From NCBI GenBank assembly GCA_964454645.1, contig CAYVTM010000003.1:124001-188000 (forward strand): DNA of 64,000 nt, written 5' to 3'. Both the position numbers and the translations under genes were made by a program. A model generated the notes under the pieces. The model was not told where the DNA came from, did not search any database, and saw only the letters and a list, made by a program, of their open reading frames with translations. Below are positions 50,011 through 58,749 of the stretch, piece after piece; position 1 is the stretch's first letter; every line of letters starts with the position of its first letter. The DNA is from CAYVTM01 sp964454645. Lineage in GTDB: Bacteria; Bacteroidota; Bacteroidia; Sphingobacteriales; Sphingobacteriaceae.

Positions 50011-50279
50011 TGGCTCGTTCAATTAAAAAAGGACCGTATATAGATTTCAAGTTAGAAGCAAAAGTTTCAGCAATGAGCGAATCTGCTAAGAAATCGGTAA
50101 TCAAAACCTGGTCAAGAAGATCAATGATATCCCCGGATTTTGTAGGTCAAACATTCGCAGTACACAATGGGAATAAATTTATTCCGGTTTATGTTACTGA
50201 AAACATGGTAGGTCATAAGTTAGGTGAATTTGCTCCGACACGTACCTTCAGAGGTCACTCAGGAGATAAAAAGAAATAA
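50010..50279 (+). CDS. rpsS: 30S ribosomal protein S19
   Basis: An 89-residue head protein that contacts the A-site tRNA. ARSIKKGPYIDFKLEAKV and KTWSRRSMISPDFVGQTFAVHNGNKFIPVYVTENMVGHKLGEFAPTRTFRGH are near consensus. It shares one base with the rplB stop. Confidence 0.98.
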   Translation: MARSIKKGPYIDFKLEAKVSAMSESAKKSVIKTWSRRSMISPDFVGQTFAVHNGNKFIPVYVTENMVGHKLGEFAPTRTFRGHSGDKKK

Positions 50280-50288
50280 TAGAGAAAC

Positions 50289-50648
50289 ATGGAAGCTATT
50301 GCAAAATTAAATGATTGTCCAAGCTCGCCACGTAAAATGCGTTTGGTAGTGGATTTAATCAGAGGTCAAAAAGTAGAACATGCGCTACATATCTTGAAGT
50401 TTCAGCCGAAAGAAGCTTCACGTAAAGTTGAGAAGCTTTTGCTTTCTGCAATTGCCAACTGGCAAGCAAAGAATGAAGGTGTCCGTATGGAAGATAGCGA
50501 ACTGTTCGTAAAATCAGTTTTCGTAGATGGTGGCCGTCAATTAAAAAGATTAAGACCTGCTCCGCAAGGTAGGGGGTTCAGAATCCGTAAAAGATCAAAC
50601 CATGTTACTTTAGTTGTTGACAGTAAATTATCAGAAATTAAAAACTAA
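50289..50648 (+). CDS. rplV: 50S ribosomal protein L22
   Basis: A 119-residue protein with the tunnel-reaching beta hairpin (DGGRQLKRLRPAPQGRGFRIRKRSNHVTLVV), the region where macrolide-resistance changes arise; none is obvious. The N-terminal helix region CPSSPRKMRLVVDLIRGQKVEHAL is typical. Confidence 0.97.
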   Translation: MEAIAKLNDCPSSPRKMRLVVDLIRGQKVEHALHILKFQPKEASRKVEKLLLSAIANWQAKNEGVRMEDSELFVKSVFVDGGRQLKRLRPAPQGRGFRIRKRSNHVTLVVDSKLSEIKN

Positions 50649-50654
50649 TTAGAA

Positions 50655-51425
50655 ATGGGACAAAAAGTACATCCAATAGGTAATAGATTAGGAATCATTA
50701 AGGGTTGGGATTCTAATTGGTTCGGTGGAAACAACTACGCTGATAAACTGGTAGAAGACGAAAAAATTAGAAAATATATCCATGCGCGTATTGCGAAAGG
50801 TGGAATTTCTAAAATTGTAATCGAACGTACACTAAAAAGAATTACCATTACGATTCATACGGCACGCCCGGGTATTGTTATCGGGAAAGGCGGACAAGAA
50901 GTAGATAAAATCAAAGAAGAATTGAAGAAAATCACTAAGAAAGATGTTCAGATCAATATCTTCGAGATCAAACGCCCCGAATTAGATGCTCAACTGGTTG
51001 CCGATGGTGTTGCTAAACAGTTAGAAGCACGTATCTCTTTCCGTAGAGCCATGAAAACCTCCATTGCATCAACGATGCGTATGGGCGCGGAAGGAGTTAA
51101 AATTATGTGTGCAGGAAGACTGGGTGGTGCAGAGATGGCACGTACCGAGCAATATAAAGAAGGAAGAATTCCATTACATACTTTACGTGCAGACATTGAT
51201 TATGCGATTGCAACAGCACATACTACTTATGGTAAAATAGGTGTGAAAGTATGGATCTGTAAAGGCGAGGTTTATGGTAAGCGTGATCTTTCTCCGAACA
51301 TCGGAGCGAATCCGGGAACTAAAACCCGATCAGAAACACAAGGTTCTCCGGATCGTCACGAAAGACCGGATCGCAGAGATAACAGAGGAGCAGGAAGAGG
51401 TGGAAAAAGGCCTGCAAAAAAATAA
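50655..51425 (+). CDS. rpsC: 30S ribosomal protein S3
   Basis: A 256-residue mRNA-entry protein with a KH domain (IVIGKGGQEVDKIKEELKKI) and a C-terminal domain (SFRRAMKTSIASTMRMGAEGVKIMCAGRLGGAEMARTE). It is about 20 residues longer than E. coli S3 because of an Arg/Gly/Asp-rich tail (SPDRHERPDRRDNRGAGRGGKR) that is probably disordered, as seen in other Bacteroidota. Confidence 0.98.
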   Translation: MGQKVHPIGNRLGIIKGWDSNWFGGNNYADKLVEDEKIRKYIHARIAKGGISKIVIERTLKRITITIHTARPGIVIGKGGQEVDKIKEELKKITKKDVQINIFEIKRPELDAQLVADGVAKQLEARISFRRAMKTSIASTMRMGAEGVKIMCAGRLGGAEMARTEQYKEGRIPLHTLRADIDYAIATAHTTYGKIGVKVWICKGEVYGKRDLSPNIGANPGTKTRSETQGSPDRHERPDRRDNRGAGRGGKRPAKK

Positions 51426-51460
51426 ATAGAGATTGTTAATTGGTTATATAAGGTAAAGTC

Positions 51461-51883
51461 ATGTTACAACCAAAAAGAACGAAGTTCAGAAAGATGCAGA
51501 AAGGCAGAATGAAGGGTAACGCCAAAAGAGGTGCTACACTTGCATTCGGTTCTTTCGGAATCAAATCCTTGGAAGAATGCTGGATTACCAGCCGCCAGAT
51601 TGAAGCAGCCCGTATTGCGGTGACCCGTTTCATGAAAAGAGAAGGTCAGGTTTGGATCCGTATATTCCCGGATAAACCTGTTACGAAAAAACCCGCAGAG
51701 GTTCGTATGGGTAAAGGTAAAGGTGCACCCGAATATTGGGTTGCTGTAGTGAAACCCGGAAGAATGCTTTTTGAAGCAGAAGGGGTTTCTCTGGAAACCG
51801 CTAAAGAAGCAATGCGTTTAGCAGCTCAAAAATTACCCGTAGCAACAAAGTTTGTTGTTCGTCGCGACTACATCGAAGAATAA
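51461..51883 (+). CDS. rplP: 50S ribosomal protein L16
   Basis: A 140-residue protein at the A-site side of the large subunit. MLQPKRTKFRKMQKGRMKG opens it, and RRIFPDKPVTKKPAEVRMGKGKG-like sequence (RIFPDKPVTKKPAEVRMGKG) is conserved, including the Arg that YcfD-type oxygenases hydroxylate in other bacteria. Confidence 0.98.
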   Translation: MLQPKRTKFRKMQKGRMKGNAKRGATLAFGSFGIKSLEECWITSRQIEAARIAVTRFMKREGQVWIRIFPDKPVTKKPAEVRMGKGKGAPEYWVAVVKPGRMLFEAEGVSLETAKEAMRLAAQKLPVATKFVVRRDYIEE

Positions 51884-51944
51884 AAGTTAAGATTCATGGA
51901 ATATTGTATCATTATTCCCGCTGAATATTATAAAAAGAAAAAAA

Positions 51945-52151
51945 ATGAAATACGCAGAAATCAAAGAACTCTCTACGGAAGAGATCAAAGAAAGGGTTAA
52001 AGAAGAAAAGATGACGATGACTAAATTGAAATTTAGCCACTCGGTATCAGCTATTGAAAATCCTATGCAGATCAGAGCTGTAAGAAAGACGATCGCTATG
52101 TTAAATACAGAATTAAAACAACGCGAGCTTAGCGCTTTAGTGAATGCTTAA
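51945..52151 (+). CDS. rpmC: 50S ribosomal protein L29
   Basis: A 68-residue two-helix protein near the tunnel exit. The C-terminal half MQIRAVRKTIAMLNTELKQRE matches the family. It begins 61 bp after rplP with an A-rich leader instead of a Shine-Dalgarno. Confidence 0.95.
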   Translation: MKYAEIKELSTEEIKERVKEEKMTMTKLKFSHSVSAIENPMQIRAVRKTIAMLNTELKQRELSALVNA

Positions 52152-52180
52152 GCTTTAATTTTGTAGCAATTATTCAGAAA

Positions 52181-52438
52181 ATGGAAAATAGAAATTTAAG
52201 AAAAACAAGAATCGGACAGATAGTAAGTAACAAGATGGATAAATCTGTTACTGTATCTATCGCAGGTAAAGTAAAACATCCGATCTATGGTAAGTTTGTG
52301 AAAACCTCTACCAAATTTATGGCTCATGACGAGAAAAACGAATGCAATATCGGAGATACCGTTAGCATTATGGAGGTTCGTCCGCTGAGTAAAAACAAGC
52401 GTTGGAGAGTAGTTGAAATTTTAGAAAGGGCTAAATAA
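52181..52438 (+). CDS. rpsQ: 30S ribosomal protein S17
   Basis: An 85-residue OB-fold 16S 5'-domain binder. RKTRIGQIVSNKMDKSVTVSIAGKVKHPIYGKFVKTSTKFMAHDEKNECNIGDTVSIMEVRPLSKNKRWRVVEI contains all signature positions. rplN follows after 2 bp. Confidence 0.97.
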   Translation: MENRNLRKTRIGQIVSNKMDKSVTVSIAGKVKHPIYGKFVKTSTKFMAHDEKNECNIGDTVSIMEVRPLSKNKRWRVVEILERAK

Positions 52439-52440
52439 TC

Positions 52441-52809
52441 ATGATACAACAAGAATCAAGGCTTATAGTTGCAGATAACAGCGGAGCCAAAGAAGTTTTA
52501 TGTATTAGAGTTTTAGGTGGAACGGGAAAACGTTATGCATCGGTAGGTGATAAAATCGTAGTTACCGTTAAACATGCAATTCCTGCAGGAAACATTAAAA
52601 AAGGAACGGTATCTAAAGCTGTAATCGTACGGACTAAAAAAGAAGTACGTAGAAAAGACGGTTCATACATTCGTTTCGACGATAATGCAGCAGTACTTTT
52701 AAATGCAAACGACGAACCCAGAGGTACCCGTATTTTTGGCCCAGTAGCAAGAGAATTACGTGAAAAACAATTTATGAAAATTGTTTCATTAGCACCGGAG
52801 GTATTATAA
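52441..52809 (+). CDS. rplN: 50S ribosomal protein L14
   Basis: A 122-residue interface protein contacting 16S helix 44. MIQQESRLIVADNSGAKEVLCIRVLGG opens it; DNAAVLLNANDEPRGTRIFGPVARELRE and FMKIVSLAPEVL close it. This opens the spc part of the cluster without a separate promoter. Confidence 0.98.
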   Translation: MIQQESRLIVADNSGAKEVLCIRVLGGTGKRYASVGDKIVVTVKHAIPAGNIKKGTVSKAVIVRTKKEVRRKDGSYIRFDDNAAVLLNANDEPRGTRIFGPVARELREKQFMKIVSLAPEVL

Positions 52810-52810
52810 A

Positions 52811-53152
52811 ATGGAAAGAAAACATAACACACAACCGAAACTTAAAATTCGCAAAGGCGATTTGGTTAAGGTTATAGCCGGAGATTCAAAAGGCCAACAA
52901 GGAAAAGTGCTAAGCATAAGTTTAGTAAAAAGAAGAATCCTTGTCGAAGGAGTGAATTTAGTATCTAAACATACTAAGCCGAATGCACAAAATACCAATG
53001 GCGGTATCATTAAAATGGAAGCACCTTTACATATATCCAATGTAATGCTTGTAGATCCTTCAAGCGGGGATACTACCCGTGTAGGAAGAAAAGTAAATAC
53101 AGAGGGTAAATTAGTAAGAGTAGCAAAAAAATCCGGGGAGGAGATTAAGTAA
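52811..53152 (+). CDS. rplX: 50S ribosomal protein L24
   Basis: A 113-residue KOW-domain assembly initiator. KLKIRKGDLVKVIAGDSKGQQGKVLSI is the KOW motif, and EAPLHISNVMLVDP the conserved second half. It begins 1 bp after the rplN stop. Confidence 0.97.
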   Translation: MERKHNTQPKLKIRKGDLVKVIAGDSKGQQGKVLSISLVKRRILVEGVNLVSKHTKPNAQNTNGGIIKMEAPLHISNVMLVDPSSGDTTRVGRKVNTEGKLVRVAKKSGEEIK

Positions 53153-53153
53153 T

Positions 53154-53714
53154 ATGACTTACATACCAAGATTAAAACAACAGTATAAAGAGGGCATTAT
53201 AGCCTCTTTAAAGGAAAAATTTGCTTACAAAAGTGTAATGCAGGTTCCTAAATTGACAAAAATCTGTATCAACCAGGGTGTTGGCGCTGCCGTTTCTGAT
53301 AAGAAATTGATAGATAATGCAGTGGAAGAAATGACCTTGATTACCGGTCAACGTGCAGTTGCGTCAAAATCTAAAAAGGATATTTCGAACTTTAAACTTC
53401 GTAAGAATGTACCGGTAGGCGTTCGTGTAACTCTACGCGATAATCAAATGTACGAGTTTTTAGATCGTTTGATTGCTGTAGCATTGCCTCGTATCCGCGA
53501 TTTCAAAGGAATCAACGAAAAGGGTTTTGATGGTAAAGGAAACTATACCATGGGTGTTACCGAGCAGATTATCTTCCCTGAGATTAATATTGATAAGATC
53601 AATAAAATTATGGGTATGGACATTACGTTCGTAACGACTGCAAAAACAGACAAAGAAGCTTTAGAGCTTTTAAAAGAATTTGGCTTACCATTTAAAAATC
53701 AAAATAATAACTAA
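53154..53714 (+). CDS. rplE: 50S ribosomal protein L5
   Basis: A 186-residue 5S-rRNA binder at the central protuberance. KICINQGVGAAVSDKKLIDNA, GQRAVASKSKKDISNFKLRKNVPVGVRVTLR and DFKGINEKGFDGKGNYTMGVTEQIIFPEIN are conserved. One base separates it from the rplX stop, so coupling is likely. Confidence 0.98.
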   Translation: MTYIPRLKQQYKEGIIASLKEKFAYKSVMQVPKLTKICINQGVGAAVSDKKLIDNAVEEMTLITGQRAVASKSKKDISNFKLRKNVPVGVRVTLRDNQMYEFLDRLIAVALPRIRDFKGINEKGFDGKGNYTMGVTEQIIFPEINIDKINKIMGMDITFVTTAKTDKEALELLKEFGLPFKNQNNN

Positions 53715-53716
53715 AA

Positions 53717-53986
53717 ATGGCAAAAGAAGGCGTAAAAGCACGCGAAGTTAAGCGTAAAAAATTGGTTGATAAGTATGCTCAAAAAAGAGCAGAATTAAAA
53801 GCCGCAGGCGACTATGCAGGTTTAGATAAATTACCTAAAAACTCAAGCCCTGTGCGTTTACACAACCGTTGCAAATTGACCGGCCGTCCTCGTGGATATA
53901 TGCGTCAGTTTGGTATTTCAAGGGTATTATTCCGCGAAATGGCTCTGGAGGGTAAAATTCCGGGAGTACGCAAAGCGAGCTGGTAA
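53717..53986 (+). CDS. rpsN: 30S ribosomal protein S14, zinc-free form
   Basis: An 89-residue S14. NRCKLTGRPRGYMRQFGISRVLFREMALEGKIPGVRKASW has only one Cys and the long form, so it is the zinc-independent (C-minus) type. A 99-bp gap with its own promoter element follows. Confidence 0.97.
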   Translation: MAKEGVKAREVKRKKLVDKYAQKRAELKAAGDYAGLDKLPKNSSPVRLHNRCKLTGRPRGYMRQFGISRVLFREMALEGKIPGVRKASW

Positions 53987-54031
53987 TTCAAGATATCTTT
54001 AAAAATTTAGTGTAAGGTAAAAATAAATTTC

Positions 54032-54039
54032 TATCTTTG
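54032..54039 (+). promoter_or_regulatory. Internal promoter candidate before rpsH
   Basis: TATCTTTG is an exact TAnnTTTG match in the only sizeable gap of the spc region (99 bp). A TTTA at 54007-54010 could serve as a weak -33 box with a 21-bp spacer. The rpsH ATG lies 47 bp downstream. Confidence 0.4.
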
Positions 54040-54085
54040 CCCTCCGCTAAATTTTAGTTTATATACGTAAATTTTACATTAAAAA

Positions 54086-54484
54086 ATGACTACAGATCCA
54101 ATAGCAGATTATCTTACGAGAGTAAGGAATGCCATTAAGGCCAACCATAGGGTTGTTGAAGTTCCTGCATCTAATATCAAAAAGGAAATCACAAAAGTAC
54201 TTTTTGATAAAGGATATATTGCGAATTATAAGTTTGAAGATGCTGGTGTTCAGGGGATTATTAAAATAGCCCTGAAATATCATCCGATTACGAAAACTTC
54301 GGCAATTAGAAAGATGGAACGTATTAGCAAGCCGGGTTTAAGAAATTATGCGCACATGAGCAATTTGCCTCGTGTATTGAACGGTTTAGGAATCGCAATC
54401 CTATCGACTTCTAAGGGTGTTATGACTGATAAAGAAGCTCGTGTTCAAAATGTAGGTGGTGAAGTATTATGTTACATTTATTAA
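54086..54484 (+). CDS. rpsH: 30S ribosomal protein S8
   Basis: A 132-residue 16S central-domain binder. TDPIADYLTRVRNAIKANHRVVEVPASNIKKEI opens it and ILSTSKGVMTDKEARVQNVGGEVLCYIY closes it. In E. coli S8 represses the spc operon; here a separate promoter precedes it. Confidence 0.98.
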   Translation: MTTDPIADYLTRVRNAIKANHRVVEVPASNIKKEITKVLFDKGYIANYKFEDAGVQGIIKIALKYHPITKTSAIRKMERISKPGLRNYAHMSNLPRVLNGLGIAILSTSKGVMTDKEARVQNVGGEVLCYIY

Positions 54485-54500
54485 AATAGGAGGTTAAGAA

Positions 54501-55058
54501 ATGTCACGTATAGGAAAGTTACCAATTACATTACCAAAAGGAGTAGAAGTTTCAGTATCTCCCGAAAATTTGGTTACCGTTAAAGGCCCTAAGGGTGCTT
54601 TAACCCAACAGATAGATGCCGACATGATCGTCAAAATAGAAGATGGCGTATTAGTGGTCGAGCGTCCTACTGAGCAGAAACGTCATAAAGCAATGCACGG
54701 TTTGTACAGGGCTTTAATTAATAATATGGTTGTAGGTGTTACTGATGGTTATAAGATCGTTCAAGAACTTGTAGGGGTTGGTTACCGGGCTTCAAATCAG
54801 GGAAACACGCTTGACCTGGTATTGGGTTATTCGCATCACTATGTATTCGAATTACCTACGGAAGTGAAGGTTTCGACTACTTCAGAAAAAGGTCAAAACC
54901 CTACCATCGTATTAGAAAGTATTGATAAACAATTGATTGGTCAGGTTGCTGCAAAAATCAGATCACTGAGAACTCCGGAACCATACAAAGGTAAAGGTGT
55001 TAAGTTCGCCGGTGAGGTATTGAGAAGAAAAGCAGGTAAATCAGCAGCTAAAAAATAA
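54501..55058 (+). CDS. rplF: 50S ribosomal protein L6
   Basis: A 185-residue protein with two similar domains near the sarcin-ricin loop. SRIGKLPITLPKGVEV opens it and KIRSLRTPEPYKGKGVKFAGEVLRRKAGKSAAKK closes it. A full Shine-Dalgarno TAGGAGGT (54487-54494) stands 6 nt before the ATG, which is exceptional in this cluster. Confidence 0.98.
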   Translation: MSRIGKLPITLPKGVEVSVSPENLVTVKGPKGALTQQIDADMIVKIEDGVLVVERPTEQKRHKAMHGLYRALINNMVVGVTDGYKIVQELVGVGYRASNQGNTLDLVLGYSHHYVFELPTEVKVSTTSEKGQNPTIVLESIDKQLIGQVAAKIRSLRTPEPYKGKGVKFAGEVLRRKAGKSAAKK

Positions 55059-55063
55059 GAGTC

Positions 55064-55417
55064 ATGGGAAACGTTAAATCATCAAGAAGATTCAGAATCA
55101 AAAGAGGTATCCGTTTAAAGATTACGGGAACTTCAACACAACCAAGGCTGTCTGTTTACAGAAGTAACAAATCTATCTACGCACAAATTATCGACGACAC
55201 TACAGGAAAAACCATAGTGTCTGCATCCAGTGCAAAAGGCGTTTCTGATGCGTCGATGAATAAAGTAGATCAATCCAAAGCAGTTGGGAAACTGATTGCT
55301 GAAAAAGCTATATCTGCCGGTATCAATCAGGTAGTATTCGACAGAAACGGATATTTATACCATGGTCGTATTAAATCCCTGGCCGAAGGTGCAAGAGAAG
55401 CAGGTTTAAAATTCTAA
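55064..55417 (+). CDS. rplR: 50S ribosomal protein L18
   Basis: A 117-residue 5S-rRNA binder. RRFRIKRGIRLKITGTSTQPRLSVYRSNKSIYAQIIDD and VVFDRNGYLYHGRIKSLAEGAREAGLKF match the family. It lies 5 bp after rplF. Confidence 0.97.
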   Translation: MGNVKSSRRFRIKRGIRLKITGTSTQPRLSVYRSNKSIYAQIIDDTTGKTIVSASSAKGVSDASMNKVDQSKAVGKLIAEKAISAGINQVVFDRNGYLYHGRIKSLAEGAREAGLKF

Positions 55418-55427
55418 TAATCAGAAC

Positions 55428-55946
55428 ATGTCAACAGCGAATATAAAAAGAGTAAAAACAACTGATATCGAGTTAAAAGATAAGTTGGTAAGTATACAAC
55501 GTGTTGCGAAAGTAACCAAAGGAGGCCGTACCTTCAGTTTCTCTGCAATTGTTGTAGTGGGCGATGAGAACGGTGTAGTAGGGTATGGTTTAGGAAAAGC
55601 AAAAGAGGTTACCGAAGCAATTGCTAAAGGAATCGATGATGCTAAGAAAAATCTGATTAAGGTTCCTATTTACAAAGGAACTGTGCCTCACGAACAAGTG
55701 GCTAAATATTCAGGAGGCCACGTATTCCTGAAACCCGCTTCAAACGGTACCGGAGTTATTGCCGGTGGGGCGATGCGTGCTGTATTAGAGAGCGCAGGAG
55801 TTACCGATGTATTGGCGAAATCAAAAGGTTCATCTAACCCGCATAACGTAGTTAAGGCAACTGTTTTAGCATTGTCTCAAATGAGAGATGCAATGACTGT
55901 CGCTCAACAAAGAGGAATTTCTTTAAACAAAGTATTTAACGGTTAA
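55428..55946 (+). CDS. rpsE: 30S ribosomal protein S5
   Basis: A 172-residue mRNA-entry protein. KLVSIQRVAKVTKGGRTFSFSAIVVVGDENGVVGYGLGKAKEV holds the conserved double-stranded RNA-binding domain and the GR loop where spectinomycin-resistance changes occur. Translational accuracy depends on its contact with S4. Confidence 0.98.
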   Translation: MSTANIKRVKTTDIELKDKLVSIQRVAKVTKGGRTFSFSAIVVVGDENGVVGYGLGKAKEVTEAIAKGIDDAKKNLIKVPIYKGTVPHEQVAKYSGGHVFLKPASNGTGVIAGGAMRAVLESAGVTDVLAKSKGSSNPHNVVKATVLALSQMRDAMTVAQQRGISLNKVFNG

Positions 55947-55951
55947 TCATC

Positions 55952-56131
55952 ATGTCTAAGATAAAGATTACAAAAGTTAAAAGTGTTATCGACAGAAGCC
56001 TTCGTCAGAAAAAAACGATGGTCGCTTTAGGTCTTAACAAAATTAATCAATCGGTTGAAGTGGAAGCTACCCCTCAGATTATGGGAATGGTCGCTAAAGT
56101 AAATCATTTGGTTAAAGTTGAAAATATTTAA
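55952..56131 (+). CDS. rpmD: 50S ribosomal protein L30
   Basis: A 59-residue protein: KIKITKVKSVIDRSLRQKKTMVALGLNKINQSVEVEATPQIMGMVAKVNHLVKVE. The KxTLxxLGL-type motif appears as KKTMVALGLNKI. It starts 5 bp after rpsE and is easily missed because of its size. A 37-bp gap precedes rplO. Confidence 0.95.
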   Translation: MSKIKITKVKSVIDRSLRQKKTMVALGLNKINQSVEVEATPQIMGMVAKVNHLVKVENI

Positions 56132-56168
56132 TTATTGACAATCCGACTAGGAACATAATATTAAACAA

Positions 56169-56615
56169 ATGAAATTAAGTAATTTAAAACCAGCAGAAGG
56201 ATCGGTTAAGAAGAGCAAAAGAATCGGTAGAGGTACAGGTTCCGGCAGAGGTGGTACTTCAACCCGTGGTCACAAAGGAGCGGGTTCACGTTCAGGACAC
56301 TCTACTAAAGTAGGTTTTGAAGGCGGTCAAATGCCTTTGCAAAGACGTGTACCTAAGTTTGGATTCAAAAACATTAACAGAGTGGAATACGTGGGGATTA
56401 ATCTCGATGTGATTCAAGGCTTAATAGAAAAATTTTCACTTCAAACAATAGACCTGGAAGTGTTAAAAAATCACGGATTGATATCTAAATCTGATTTAGT
56501 GAAGATCTTAGGAAGAGGCGAATTAACGGCTAAGGTTGAAATTAAAGCACATGCCTTCACAGCATCAGCTAAATCTGCAATCGAGGCTAAAGGTGGATCA
56601 GCTGTAACTTTATAA
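56169..56615 (+). CDS. rplO: 50S ribosomal protein L15
   Basis: A 148-residue late-assembly protein. The Gly/Arg-rich N-terminus (KRIGRGTGSGRGGTSTRGHKGAGSRSG) threads into 23S rRNA, followed by GFEGGQMPLQRRVPKFGF. The ATG of secY follows after 4 bp. Confidence 0.97.
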   Translation: MKLSNLKPAEGSVKKSKRIGRGTGSGRGGTSTRGHKGAGSRSGHSTKVGFEGGQMPLQRRVPKFGFKNINRVEYVGINLDVIQGLIEKFSLQTIDLEVLKNHGLISKSDLVKILGRGELTAKVEIKAHAFTASAKSAIEAKGGSAVTL

Positions 56616-56619
56616 GCGG

Positions 56620-57948
56620 ATGAAGAGATTTATTTCTACCCTGACAAATATTTTTAAGATCGAAGATCTGAGAGTAAGGATTATTAATACCTTACTTTTA
56701 TTACTTATATACCGTGTAGGTTCTTTTATTGTATTGCCGGGTATCGACCCTGCTTTGATAAGCGCTAAATCTCAAGACGGGATTTTAGGTTTATTAAACA
56801 TGTTTGCCGGTGGTTCTTTTTCCAGAGCTTCAGTTTTTGCTTTGGGTGTGATGCCGTATATTTCTGCGTCAATCGTTGTGCAATTGTTCGGAATTGTAGT
56901 TCCTTACTTCCAGCGTTTACAAAAAGAAGGCGAAAGTGGTAGGAAAAAGATTAATCAGATCACACGTTATTTGACAATTATTATTACGGCTGCACAGGCT
57001 ATCGGTTATATTAAAACTCAGGTTCCTCAGGAGGCCATTTTAATCAGCCCGGGTCTGTTTACCATAACATCCATTTTTGTATTAACTACAGGAACGATGT
57101 TTGTAATGTGGCTTGGTGAACGTATTACGGATAAAGGGCTGGGTAACGGTATCTCCTTAATTATTATGGTGGGTATTATCGCTTCGCTGCCGGTAGCATT
57201 CTATTCGGAATTGAGTTCTCGTATGGGTGTTAGCGGAGGTGGTTTAATTCCGTTCCTTATCGAATTAGCAGCATTGGCTTTTGTTGTAATTCTGACAATC
57301 ATGCTTGTTCAAGGAACACGTAAGATCCCTGTACAGTATGCAAAGCGAATTGTAGGTAATAAACAGTATGGTGGTGTTCGTCAGTATATACCTTTAAAAG
57401 TAAATGCTGCCGGAGTTATGCCAATCATTTTTGCACAAGCAATTATGTTTATTCCGGGAACGCTGGCTTCATTTATGCCTGAGTCGGGATTTGCACAAGC
57501 AGTAGGTGCTAATTTGGGAAATCCGAACTCTTTTTCCTATAATCTGTTGTTTGCATTTATGATTATTGCATTCACGTATTTCTATACGGCAATTACCGTG
57601 AATCCAAATCAGATGGCAGAGGATATGAAACGTAACGGAGGTTTTATTCCGGGTGTTAAACCGGGCAAAAGAACCTCAGAATTTATCGATAACGTGATTT
57701 CAAGAATAACACTTCCGGGATCGATATTCTTAGCGATTGTTGCAGTACTTCCTTCTATAGCAGTATTGGTGGGAATTAATTCACAGTTTGCCAACTTTTA
57801 CGGAGGTACTTCTTTATTGATTATGGTGGGGGTAGTATTAGATACCCTTCAACAAATAGAAAGTCATTTATTAATGCGTCATTACGATGGTTTAATGAAA
57901 TCGGGGCGTATTAAAGGGCGTGCACCGGCGGGAGCAACAGCCATATAA
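56620..57948 (+). CDS. secY: Preprotein translocase subunit SecY
   Basis: A 442-residue, ten-helix channel of the Sec translocon. It has the plug region GLLNMFAGGSFSRASVFALGVMPYISASIVVQLF, GERITDKGLGNGISLIIMVGI, and cytoplasmic loops YAKRIVGNKQYGGVRQYIPLKVNAAGVMPIIFA and FIPGVKPGKRTSEFID, which contact SecA and the ribosome. Its position in the spc unit is universal. The product exports the signal-peptide proteins seen elsewhere in the window. Confidence 0.98.
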   Translation: MKRFISTLTNIFKIEDLRVRIINTLLLLLIYRVGSFIVLPGIDPALISAKSQDGILGLLNMFAGGSFSRASVFALGVMPYISASIVVQLFGIVVPYFQRLQKEGESGRKKINQITRYLTIIITAAQAIGYIKTQVPQEAILISPGLFTITSIFVLTTGTMFVMWLGERITDKGLGNGISLIIMVGIIASLPVAFYSELSSRMGVSGGGLIPFLIELAALAFVVILTIMLVQGTRKIPVQYAKRIVGNKQYGGVRQYIPLKVNAAGVMPIIFAQAIMFIPGTLASFMPESGFAQAVGANLGNPNSFSYNLLFAFMIIAFTYFYTAITVNPNQMAEDMKRNGGFIPGVKPGKRTSEFIDNVISRITLPGSIFLAIVAVLPSIAVLVGINSQFANFYGGTSLLIMVGVVLDTLQQIESHLLMRHYDGLMKSGRIKGRAPAGATAI

Positions 57949-57963
57949 TTCGGGAGTCTTGAA

Positions 57964-58749
57964 ATGATAAAATACAAGACTAACGAAGAAATTGAATTAA
58001 TTAGGGAGAGTTCTTTACTTGTTGGTAAAGCCTTAGCAGAAGTTGCAAAGATGATTGCGCCGGGTGTAGATCCGATGGATTTAGATCGCAGGGCAGAAGA
58101 ATTTATCCGCGACAACGGTGCTGCTCCGGCTTTCAAAGGTTTCGCAGGGACTTTTCCCAATTCCTTGTGTTTGTCATTTAATGAAGTGGTAGTTCATGGA
58201 ATTCCGGCAGGAGAATTTTTGAAAGAAGGAGATATTATTTCGGTGGATTGCGGCGTGTTGAAGAACGGGTATTATGGCGATTCGGCATATACCTTTGAAG
58301 TAGGGAAAGTGTCTGCCGAGAAAAAGCAATTGCTGAAGGTTACAAAAGAGTGTTTATACAAAGGGATAGAGAAAGCTGTGGCCGGAATGCGAATGGGTGA
58401 TTTATCGTATGCGGTTCAGGAACATGCCGAAAAATACGGATATGGAATCGTTAAAGAATTAGTAGGGCATGGTGTAGGGAAACATTTGCACGAGAAACCG
58501 GAAGTTCCGAACTACGGGAAAAGAGGGTCGGGTGTGAAATTGATGGAGGGACTTGTAATTGCTATCGAACCCATGATTAATATGGGGAAAGCGGCAATCG
58601 TACAATTGGAAGATGGATGGACTATCAAAACCCGTGACGGATTGCCGTCGGCACACTTTGAACATACCGTAGCAGTAAGAAAAGGTAAAGCAGATATATT
58701 ATCTTCTTTTGAGTATATAGACGAAGTTTTTAAAACCAAACATAATTAA
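57964..58749 (+). CDS. map: Methionine aminopeptidase, type I
   Basis: A 261-residue metalloenzyme that removes initiator Met. Metal ligands are visible in SVDCGVLKNGYYGDSAYTF (two Asp), GHGVGKHLHEKPEVPNYG (His), AIEPMINMG (Glu) and EHTVAVRKG (with the last Glu). It lacks an N-terminal zinc finger, as expected for type I. The stop overlaps the infA start (TAATG). Confidence 0.97.
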   Translation: MIKYKTNEEIELIRESSLLVGKALAEVAKMIAPGVDPMDLDRRAEEFIRDNGAAPAFKGFAGTFPNSLCLSFNEVVVHGIPAGEFLKEGDIISVDCGVLKNGYYGDSAYTFEVGKVSAEKKQLLKVTKECLYKGIEKAVAGMRMGDLSYAVQEHAEKYGYGIVKELVGHGVGKHLHEKPEVPNYGKRGSGVKLMEGLVIAIEPMINMGKAAIVQLEDGWTIKTRDGLPSAHFEHTVAVRKGKADILSSFEYIDEVFKTKHN

